DNA of 64,000 nt from Hygrocybe punicea (lineage: Eukaryota > Basidiomycota > Agaricomycetes > Agaricales > Hygrophoraceae). Where the stretch lies: assembly GCA_963556145.1 (NCBI GenBank), contig OY744466.1:6247820-6311819 (forward strand), in the 5' to 3' direction. The first letter of the stretch is position 1, and each line of letters opens with the position of its first letter. The notes below the pieces were generated by a model, which did not search any database, had not been told where the DNA came from, and saw only the letters and a program-made list of their open reading frames with translations. Both the position numbers and the translations under genes were made by a program. Of the stretch, positions 22,896 through 32,845 are shown piece after piece.

Positions 22896-25800
22896 ATGCC
22901 TTCTTCCTGTACCAATTGTAATTTGGAGTTTCCTACTATGGGACAAAGAGATTATCACTATAGAAATTGCAAGGAAAAAGTCCAAATAACTTATATTAAT
23001 GGGGTTTTCACATTGCAGGCAGGAGTTGATGGGAGATTTATATGTCAATGTAGTCATCCTAAATGTCCCAAGCCTTTTACAACCATTAGAGGTCTTCAAA
23101 AACATGTTAAAAAGGTGCAGCTGCCATGGATGCCTAGAGTTGGGGTGGACAATCCAGTCAATGTTCAGGCTGAAGTTCAGGCTGAAGTTCAACCTGAAGT
23201 TCATACTGATGAGCCTATTATCCAGGTTGATTTTATCATCTTCAGATTCAATATTAATCTTAAACCTGACATTTTTTAGAGTCAGCCACAATCACCTGAT
23301 ATCACCAATGTAGATGAGGATTTTATTGATGATGCAGCTGCAAATCCAGCTATCATTTCAGACTCATCACAAGTTAACAATCAAATCATTCCCAACCAAC
23401 ACCACAAAGATGATATCAGCACTTCAGAGGTGGGTTATTTCCTTTGTTTTCCAAATACTACATTTGATGTTGAAGTCAAAAGATTGCAACACATCCCTAT
23501 CTGGATACAATAGGGTTCTCTGTCAATACAGTCCTCCATTCACTGCTTTGTGACTGGTGTGGTTATGCTGTTTTGCCCAAACATGTAGAAAGTCATTTGG
23601 CAGGTGAAAATCATAAACCAGGCAAACTCAAGATCATCAGCAAGACACTTGGAGAAGTGGTGGAGGAGATGGAGGTGTTTGAATGTTTTCCCCATCCTCC
23701 CATGACACTTCCCATGGATCCTGCACCATGTGCTTTTCAAGGTTTGGAGATTGCAGAGGGTTTCTACTGTTTGTTTTGCTCTCATGCATCCACCTCCAAG
23801 GAATATATGAGAAAGCATCATAGCAAGCATCATCGCACAGAACCAAAGCCACTCACGTGGGCTACATGCTCTGTTCAACAAATCAATCCACGCGATCATA
23901 TAGCATGTCGATGGTTTCGAGTTCAACGGCAAGATGCTCAGCCCATCCATATAGCCACCACCATCGTTACCGACCTTTGAAAAGAGATGCTCAAAGGATC
24001 AGAACAGTCAAGGCACAGAGGAGTTAGAGATCCATGCACTGTTAGCCCTTGGCTCTTGAGCACCAAGTGGCATGAGCACATTGAAGCATTCGAGACGACA
24101 GAACTTCGAAACTTGATCTCCTTTCCAGGCAAAGAAGAACTAAAAGGTCTTCCAAAGCTGGTGGAGTTATATTTTCAGGATGCCACAGGTCTATTACCAT
24201 CAACATCTGAGCTCACACTGCAGAAGCTCAACACCTCTGACCCTGCCAAAACGTAAGTACCGTTCTCGACCAAGTATAGATCAATACTGATCACAGACAT
24301 TTAATTCAGTGGGATTAGCAACACTCCCTTGCACAAGCATCAACTCGATGCTACATTAGGCCAATACTGCAATCCAGTCATCCGTTTATTGGCGATGCTC
24401 CTACGTCCAAAGGCCCAGTACCAGATCCCACTTACCGTGGAATTGGAAGAAGCATTGTTGTTCCTAAAGGAGGCTCTGGATGAAGACAGGGATGAGCCTA
24501 TAGTTACAAGTAGGCTTCATGCCGTGTTCAAGGCATTGTGGATGCAGAGCTGGCTGCCCAAGGCCGATAACCCAATTCCTTGCCCAACCGTTCGAGCTTT
24601 GGCTCTCTTGACATTGCAACAAGACCGAAGCTTCATGGCTCCAGTAGGAGTAACTGGCTTCATAGCCAAACTAGAGCGAGCCATCCGTCTTTTTTGCTTG
24701 ACCGAGATACACGAACTCTCTACAGAACCGGAGGATGAAGAAAATTCCTGCAATGCCATGCAGTACTGGTTCATTGAAAAGAACAACACTCCATTCAACT
24801 CTCTTCGCTCCCTGCAGCACCGTGCTTCCAGCATTGCCTTCCGCACCAGAAGCTTGCCTCGAATTTATTGGACAGATCGTGTCACCTGGAGGTCCATGTT
24901 ATATCGAGGTACACCTCTCAATATGGAGCACATTGGAGAGGTGTTCAGAAACTTGGAGGGTGCCATAGTTGATGTGTGGGAGAAGAAAGTTCTTCTGGGC
25001 CTGACACTGAGAGTCAACACCAAGGGGATCATGGAGGATCTTTCAAACACAGATGTTGGCTATTCGTTCATCTCAGATCCTCGTAATAAGACCTTCAAGG
25101 ACCGGGACGAGCTACTAACCGCTATCATATGTAATCCTGCGATATGTGGACAGTTCATGAAGGTTGGTCGGGTCAGTGGTAACATTGTGTGGAACAAAAC
25201 AGCATTACACACATGGCTCAGCAGCTATGCCAGACTGCACGAACTCCTCCTTCTCCGATGCGAGACACTCTGTGGAGCCCCAGAGCGGGGAACTGAAATG
25301 ACAGCCATGCAAAAAGAGAACACTGACACACGCACTGACAAGAATCTCGCCATTCTTGACAAACATCTGGCTCTTCTCCGTCTATACAACAAATCCAGTG
25401 CGCAGATGGGCCATGACAAGCTCATACCACATGCAGTCGATGCCTTTGCATCCGACATCATCATTCAAGATCTCGCACTCGCTCGTCCATTCGCAGAGGT
25501 TGCAGTGCACATCTGCATGCCTGAGAGGTTGGACATCAAGAAGCTGTACCAGGTGCATCTCTTTGTCAATGATGGCAAACTTTTCAACACCAACAACCTG
25601 TCGAACGTGATGAAGGAGTTCACGGAGCCCATCATTGGTGTAGGTCTGACCGTCAACGACTGGAGACACATCAGCATCACCTGGAAGCGTAAACTGTGCA
25701 GCGCCGCCATGGAACTGTATGAAGAAGGTGGCTTGGAAGATACCGTGGATGTCCTCCAAGCAGGTTACAACCGGAACACAGAGGAACGGATTTATGGCAT

Positions 25801-26854
25801 CAGTCGAGATGCACTAGCAGGTGCAGCAGAGGACGTTCTGCCTCTCTTCATGCAGGCCAGCACCAAGTGGCAGATAGTGCACAAAGTCGTTCCAGGTAAG
25901 CTCTCAATGCACATGTCACCGTTCAATCTTGACAATGAAAACACAACAGGAGGCCTGTTGTTGCCATACACCGAGGCACGCATGGAAGCATTCGACGATC
26001 TCATTGCCAGAGGTGTCATAAAGATGGAGCAATCAAGAAACAGCATGCCCAACACCACAATTGACCTCGATGCCATCGCGGACCGAGTGGTGGATCGACT
26101 CATGCCTCGCCTCACAGATCTGATCAGAGATGTTGTTACCTCTGTCCTAAGCAAGGCTCCCACCACCGTTGAGGTCTCCAATGTTGACATGGACATGATG
26201 AGCATCGAACCTGACCTCAGTGATGTCCCCGAGGTCGTCGTAGCCCAGCCAGATCCAATCATCGTTGATGGAGAACTGGAGAACTCAGCATTGGAAGTAA
26301 TGGGTGCCATGCTCAAGCATCAGCACCCACGGTGGACCTGCGACCAGCAGAGGCTTGCAATGATGGAGGTTCTGTCCCTCCAACGTGATGTCCTAGCCAT
26401 AATGCGTACCAGCTCAGGAAAGTCCATGCTGATTGTGGTGCCAAGCCTGTTGGAGGAGGCCAAGATCACAGTGGCAGTTTTGCCCCTCAAGTCTCTGCTG
26501 CAGGACTATTCAAGGAAACTGACAGCTCAGGGTGTGCCCTTCACCGTGTTCAAAAACCATCCATCCTTCAGCCTCACCAGCGCACGCCAACTGGTACTCG
26601 TCACCATTGATCAGGCGAGATCCAAAAGATGGCACCAGGAAATAGCAGAGCTCAACCAACGCATTCCCGTGGTCAGGATGGTGTTTGATGAGGGCCACTT
26701 TGCCCTCATCGATCGTGACTGGAGGGTCTCCCTGGACATAATACATGATCTCAGGCAATTTCCCATGCAGTTTGTAGTGCTGTCAGCCACCATCCCTCCA
26801 AAGTCGCAAGATGCCACCATCAATGCTTATGGCCTCGGCAAAAACACCTACTAA
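22896..26854 (+). pseudogene. OrsD-type zinc finger / RecQ-like helicase (telomere-linked-helicase type), truncated
   Basis: Starts MPSSCTNCNLEFPTMG with C2H2-like fingers (CTNC...HYRNC; CQCSHPKCPKPFTTIRGLQKH), continues with LLCDWCGYAVLPKHVESHL and YCLFCSH...RKHHSKHH, the OrsD (former DUF3505) module, then a long middle part (open from 24329) with VNDWRHISITWKRK and QAGYNRNTEERIYGIS that recalls a tyrosine-recombinase core with the usual His replaced. The C-terminal part has helicase motifs I (RTSSGKSM), Ia (VLPLKSLLQDYS), II (VFDEGHF) and III (VVLSATIPP), then stops: motifs IV-VI and the rest of a RecQ helicase are missing. TGA at 23978-23980 lies in frame. Such OrsD-RecQ proteins are found near telomeres in several fungi. 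Introns near 23228-23280, 23430-23500 and 24256-24310 are predicted. This copy looks dead. Confidence 0.75.
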
Positions 26855-27084
26855 GATTCCGATTCCATTCAACACAGGAATATCCACCCTGGTTACCCTG
26901 GCAGAGAACTGGGATTTATAAGGAACCTGGAGGCGTGGGAAGGTCAGGGTGATTATATATAGTGTTTTGTAAAAGAGTTAGGCTAAGACTAGTGTTGGGC
27001 TTGTGAGAAATAGAAAATGTTACCCACTACGCATACATTTTTGGCCCTGTGAATGCTGTGTGGTACAGCGGTGGAAACATATGC

Positions 27085-27559
27085 GCGGGTCGAGCTTACT
27101 CGACCCGCGGAATCAAGCGATAGCATTCTGCAATTTGCCTGTACTTGGATTGCAGGCATCTGCATTCGGTGCATCAAACACACTCAATGAATAGACATAT
27201 ATTAAGTATGTCTTTGTATGATACATCTAAGATTCCAACAACTCGAGGATGCTGACCCGACAGACATGGCAGCCGCGGGTCGAGCATGCTCGACTCGCGG
27301 ACCAATAAGCTGTCACTCCAGCATGCTCAACCCACAGAAGCACACATTGGATGCTGCAGACATGAAGCCACAGGTTGAGCATGCTTGACCCACAGACCAA
27401 TAAGCCACGACTCCAGTGTGTTCAACTGGTAGACAGACAAGCTTTGACTCAAGCATACTCGACTCATAGACATACAAGCTGCGACTCAAGCATGCTCATG
27501 CAGCGACTTGAGCATGCTTGACCCACAGACAGACAAGCTGGGACATGTGCGTGCTCAAC
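27085..27559. repeat. Degenerate tandem array of palindromic TCGAGCATGCTCGA units
   Basis: Palindromic cores related to CGAGCATGCTCG recur at about 27091, 27271, 27321, 27376, 27416, 27463, 27494, 27514 and 27550, separated by phrases like 'cacagaccaataagc' and 'agacagacaagctg'. The first copies are GC-rich (TCGAGCATGCTCGACTCGCGG); later ones decay, mostly with C/G to T/A changes (TTGAGCATGCTTGACC). Confidence 0.7.
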
Positions 27560-28399
27560 CTAGTGAGTATAAGGAAGTGCCTATTGGTCCAATAGGCAGT
27601 TTGAACTTTGCCCCCTTCGTTCTCGGCCAATACTGGACCGTTTCCCACGATCCGGGGTTATTCTGGGAGCTGACGTAAGCATCTAGACCGTACACCCCAG
27701 TAAGGCAAGCATTGTTCCCACGGTTCCTCTTTAATAAGCCAATGCGCAACAGGTCCATTTCAGAAAGATCCCCTCAGTATGGGGTCAGTTCTTGCCCGAT
27801 CTGGATGAAACTGCAGATCCAGGACGCTTACATAAGCTCCTAGTGAGTATAAGGAAGTGCCTATTGGTCCAATAGGCAGTTTGAACTTTGCCCCCTTCGT
27901 TCTCGGCCAATACTGGACCGTTTCCCACGATCCGGGGTTATTCTGGGAGCTTACGTAAGCATCTAGACCGTACACCCCAATAAGGCAAGCATTGTTCCCA
28001 CGGTTCCTCTTTAATAAGCCAATGCGCAACAGGTCCATTTCAGAAAGATCCCCTCAGTATGGGGTCAGTTCTTGCCCGATCTGGATGAAACTGCAGATCC
28101 AGGACGCTTACATAAGCTCCTAGTGAGTATAAGGAAGTGCCTATTGGTCCAATAGGCAGTTTGAACTTTGCCCCCTTCGTTCTCGGCCAATACTGGACCG
28201 TTTCCCACGATCCGGGGTTATTCTGGGAGCTTACGTAAGCATCTAGACCGTACACCCCAATAAGGCAAGCATTGTTCCCACGGTTCCTCTTTAATAAGCC
28301 AATGCGCAACAGGTCCATTTCAGAAAGATCCCCTCAGTATGGGGTCAGTTCTTGCCCGATCTGGATGAAACTGCAGATCCAGGACGCTTACATAAGCCC
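27560..28399. repeat. Tandem repeat, 3 copies of 280 bp
   Basis: The phrase CTAGTGAGTATAAGGAAGTG begins at 27560, 27840 and 28120, an exact 280-bp period. The copies are nearly identical (for example 'gctgacgtaag' in copy 1 versus 'gcttacgtaag' in 2 and 3). Each unit carries the small inverted repeat TGCCTATTGGTCCAATAGGCA. Identical open frames on the minus strand are a property of the repeat, not evidence for a gene. Confidence 0.95.
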
Positions 28400-28890
28400 C
28401 TAGACCGTATAATACCGTGATTTTTCCACGGTGGCTCACTTGTCCCAAAATGGAAATTGCACATTTCAGCAAGACCCCTCCATATCTCTATGAATACTGC
28501 ACCAATCAACATGGTCTGGGTGGTGATTACAAAGCTATTTGGTCATGTTTGACCGTGCAATTGAGACCGTGGGAATATCCGGTCTGGTTGTGACGCTATA
28601 AGCATATCATGATTTGCTGGTGCAACAACAGTGTGCAGTGAGTTACATAAGCAATATACCATATCTGGCATGGTGTTGGCTGAGTCATCTCTTTGTAATG
28701 CATGTGTTAGGTGACGTGCCAATTTTCTAAGCAATCCACCCAGTGGTTGCATACGAATCCAAAGCGGTGCTTGAAAGCAAGTAGCACTATTACAACACAT
28801 TATAAGCAATTGTAACAAGTCAATAACCAAAAAAATGGTGGGTTGGGAAACATGTGGCAGGCATTTCGCCCATGTTTGTATTTTCACTGT
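28400..28890. other. Unique spacer between two tandem arrays, rich in ACCGT and TAAGCAA words
   Basis: No gene is seen. The words ACCGT (for example 28404, 28415, 28550, 28565) and (T)AAGCA(A/T) (28602, 28648, 28728, 28777, 28803) recur here as in both neighbouring arrays. Confidence 0.5.
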
Positions 28891-31800
28891 GGTGAATTCA
28901 AGCAATTTTCACCGTCAGTTAGGGATTCTAAGCAATCCGTTTGAAGCAAATTCCGACCGTGTTTGTACGTGGTGAATTCAAGCAATTTTCACCGTCAGTT
29001 AGGGATTCTAAGCAATCCGTTTGAAGCAAATTCCGACCGTGTTTGTACGTGGTGAATTCAAGCAATTTTCACCGTCAGTTAGGGATTCTAAGCAATCCGT
29101 TTGAAGCAAATTCCGACCGTGTTTGTACGTGGTGAATTCAAGCAATTTTCACCGTCAGTTAGGGATTCTAAGCAATCCGTTTGAAGCAAATTCCGACCGT
29201 GTTTGTACGTGGTGAATTCAAGCAATTTTCACCGTCAGTTAGGGATTCTAAGCAATCCGTTTGAAGCAAATTCCGACCGTGTTTGTACGTGGTGAATTCA
29301 AGCAATTTTCACCGTCAGTTAGGGATTCTAAGCAATCCGTTTGAAGCAAATTCCGACCGTGTTTGTACGTGGTGAATTCAAGCAATTTTCACCGTCAGTT
29401 AGGGATTCTAAGCAATCCGTTTGAAGCAAATTCCGACCGTGTTTGTACGTGGTGAATTCAAGCAATTTTCACCGTCAGTTAGGGATTCTAAGCAATCCGT
29501 TTGAAGCAAATTCCGACCGTGTTTGTACGTGGTGAATTCAAGCAATTTTCACCGTCAGTTAGGGATTCTAAGCAATCCGTTTGAAGCAAATTCCGACCGT
29601 GTTTGTACGTGGTGAATTCAAGCAATTTTCACCGTCAGTTAGGGATTCTAAGCAATCCGTTTGAAGCAAATTCCGACCGTGTTTGTACGTGGTGAATTCA
29701 AGCAATTTTCACCGTCAGTTAGGGATTCTAAGCAATCCGTTTGAAGCAAATTCCGACCGTGTTTGTACGTGGTGAATTCAAGCAATTTTCACCGTCAGTT
29801 AGGGATTCTAAGCAATCCGTTTGAAGCAAATTCCGACCGTGTTTGTACGTGGTGAATTCAAGCAATTTTCACCGTCAGTTAGGGATTCTAAGCAATCCGT
29901 TTGAAGCAAATTCCGACCGTGTTTGTACGTGGTGAATTCAAGCAATTTTCACCGTCAGTTAGGGATTCTAAGCAATCCGTTTGAAGCAAATTCCGACCGT
30001 GTTTGTACGTGGTGAATTCAAGCAATTTTCACCGTCAGTTAGGGATTCTAAGCAATCCGTTTGAAGCAAATTCCGACCGTGTTTGTACGTGGTGAATTCA
30101 AGCAATTTTCACCGTCAGTTAGGGATTCTAAGCAATCCGTTTGAAGCAAATTCCGACCGTGTTTGTACGTGGTGAATTCAAGCAATTTTCACCGTCAGTT
30201 AGGGATTCTAAGCAATCCGTTTGAAGCAAATTCCGACCGTGTTTGTACGTGGTGAATTCAAGCAATTTTCACCGTCAGTTAGGGATTCTAAGCAATCCGT
30301 TTGAAGCAAATTCCGACCGTGTTTGTACGTGGTGAATTCAAGCAATTTTCACCGTCAGTTAGGGATTCTAAGCAATCCGTTTGAAGCAAATTCCGACCGT
30401 GTTTGTACGTGGTGAATTCAAGCAATTTTCACCGTCAGTTAGGGATTCTAAGCAATCCGTTTGAAGCAAATTCCGACCGTGTTTGTACGTGGTGAATTCA
30501 AGCAATTTTCACCGTCAGTTAGGGATTCTAAGCAATCCGTTTGAAGCAAATTCCGACCGTGTTTGTACGTGGTGAATTCAAGCAATTTTCACCGTCAGTT
30601 AGGGATTCTAAGCAATCCGTTTGAAGCAAATTCCGACCGTGTTTGTACGTGGTGAATTCAAGCAATTTTCACCGTCAGTTAGGGATTCTAAGCAATCCGT
30701 TTGAAGCAAATTCCGACCGTGTTTGTACGTGGTGAATTCAAGCAATTTTCACCGTCAGTTAGGGATTCTAAGCAATCCGTTTGAAGCAAATTCCGACCGT
30801 GTTTGTACGTGGTGAATTCAAGCAATTTTCACCGTCAGTTAGGGATTCTAAGCAATCCGTTTGAAGCAAATTCCGACCGTGTTTGTACGTGGTGAATTCA
30901 AGCAATTTTCACCGTCAGTTAGGGATTCTAAGCAATCCGTTTGAAGCAAATTCCGACCGTGTTTGTACGTGGTGAATTCAAGCAATTTTCACCGTCAGTT
31001 AGGGATTCTAAGCAATCCGTTTGAAGCAAATTCCGACCGTGTTTGTACGTGGTGAATTCAAGCAATTTTCACCGTCAGTTAGGGATTCTAAGCAATCCGT
31101 TTGAAGCAAATTCCGACCGTGTTTGTACGTGGTGAATTCAAGCAATTTTCACCGTCAGTTAGGGATTCTAAGCAATCCGTTTGAAGCAAATTCCGACCGT
31201 GTTTGTACGTGGTGAATTCAAGCAATTTTCACCGTCAGTTAGGGATTCTAAGCAATCCGTTTGAAGCAAATTCCGACCGTGTTTGTACGTGGTGAATTCA
31301 AGCAATTTTCACCGTCAGTTAGGGATTCTAAGCAATCCGTTTGAAGCAAATTCCGACCGTGTTTGTACGTGGTGAATTCAAGCAATTTTCACCGTCAGTT
31401 AGGGATTCTAAGCAATCCGTTTGAAGCAAATTCCGACCGTGTTTGTACGTGGTGAATTCAAGCAATTTTCACCGTCAGTTAGGGATTCTAAGCAATCCGT
31501 TTGAAGCAAATTCCGACCGTGTTTGTACGTGGTGAATTCAAGCAATTTTCACCGTCAGTTAGGGATTCTAAGCAATCCGTTTGAAGCAAATTCCGACCGT
31601 GTTTGTACGTGGTGAATTCAAGCAATTTTCACCGTCAGTTAGGGATTCTAAGCAATCCGTTTGAAGCAAATTCCGACCGTGTTTGTACGTGGTGAATTCA
31701 AGCAATTTTCACCGTCAGTTAGGGATTCTAAGCAATCCGTTTGAAGCAAATTCCGACCGTGTTTGTACGTGGTGAATTCAAGCAATTTTCACCGTCAGTT

Positions 31801-31967
31801 AGGGATTCTAAGCAATCCGTTTGAAGCAAATTCCGACCGTGTTTGTACGTGGTGAATTCAAGCAATTTTCACCGTCAGTTAGGGATTCTAAGCAATCCGT
31901 TTGAAGCAAATTCCGACCGTGTTTGTACGTGGTGAATTCAAGCAATTTTCACCGTCAGTTAGGGATT
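28891..31967. repeat. Satellite array: about 38.5 identical copies of an 80-bp unit
   Basis: The unit begins GGTGAATTCAAGCAATTTTC and repeats every 80 bp from 28891 to 31967 (3077 bp). I see no difference between copies, which points to very recent expansion or ongoing homogenisation. Each unit holds three AAGCAA words and three (A/T)CCGT words. There are no unique spacers, so this is not a CRISPR-like structure. The array stops abruptly in AGGGATT where the 31967 direct repeat begins. Confidence 0.97.
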
Positions 31968-32002
31968 ATGGCTCCATTTACTGATATGTATATCAAAACA
32001 CT
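31967..32002 (+). repeat. 36-bp direct repeat, left copy
   Basis: TATGGCTCCATTTACTGATA... is identical over 36 bp to 40577-40612, and similarity continues weakly beyond (CCCAAAA.TTT). The two copies bracket the Ulp1/BAH-PHD gene block in the same orientation. Confidence 0.9.
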
Positions 32003-32107
32003 CATTCCAAAAATTCTGAAAAATTCACCATAATTCTCGAAATAATTCATAACCCTAGTGGCATTAAAATTTTGAAATTCTGTCAAGCGGTTGTGGAGCA
32101 TTGGACA

Positions 32108-32190
32108 TTAAACCCTAACCCTACATGTAAACCCTAACCCTAGGTTGCATCCCACAACCAGGGTTATGATCAGCATACAGCTTAGGGTTA
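32108..32190. repeat. Short interstitial telomere-like repeats
   Basis: TAAACCCTAACCCTA occurs twice (32108-32123 and 32128-32142) separated by CATG, followed by GGGTTATG at 32161 and TTAGGGTTAAG at 32183 in the other orientation. Fungal telomeres are mostly TTAGGG, so these look like fragments of telomere-type sequence, but the number of units is small. Confidence 0.5.
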
Positions 32191-32357
32191 AGATCATTCT
32201 TGTTTTCAGGAAAAATTTTAATTTGCTGAATGAGAACAAAAGGTAGGGCAAGACATTTGATGGCATGCTGCAAAGCATGCCTTCACATGTCTTGCCCTAC
32301 CTTTTTTTCCTCATTCAGCAAATTAAAACTTCTCCTGAAAACAAGAATGATCTTAAC
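32187..32357. repeat. 171-bp near-perfect palindrome
   Basis: Left arm from GTTAAGATCATTCTTGTTTT (32187) and right arm ending in its reverse complement (32357) pair over about 83 bp with only a handful of mismatches, closing on the loop GCAA inside GGCATGCT-GCAA-AGCATGCC. A transcript would fold into one long hairpin. It could be a MITE, a small-RNA precursor or a scar of head-to-head duplication; no target duplication is evident. Confidence 0.9.
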
Positions 32358-32845
32358 TGGCTATGGTTACATACATTCAATCTCACCTTTCTCTATGTAG
32401 TGGATATTACATATGTCCTTTCTCCCAATATATCCTTTTTATACATTCAGAATTCATCTCAAGTAGACCTCTTTCTCAATGAGCCTATGTTGCTGTAATA
32501 ACTCAGATTTGTGGTGCAATCTCCTCTTCCTCCTCTTCCTCCTCTTCCTCTTCCTCCTCCTCCTGAGCCAAATACCTCCAACTTGTCCCTCTCTTATTGG
32601 TATTGGCAATTCTATTGCCATAACCCAAGTTTGTTCCTCTGTGGATTTGACTTTTACTATCAGCTACTCTCCCTAGTCAAATTTATCATACCTCCTGTTC
32701 ATTTGCATCTCTTCTTCCTTTCCTCCTTCCTCTTCCTCTTCCTCTTCCTCTTTCTCATGGATTCCTCCCTGCAATCTCATCTTAGATGCTCTAGTCAATG
32801 TCCCTAGAGAATGAATTACATCACATTATTTGGGGCCAAAGAGGA

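Noticed and set aside
27555..28318. Repeated minus-strand open frames (MDLLRIGLLK...)
   Set aside because: They repeat exactly with the 280-bp unit and have no splice signals or family; by-product of the tandem repeat.
28891..31967. CRISPR-like array
   Set aside because: Units are contiguous and identical with no unique spacers, and the genome is eukaryotic; this is a satellite.
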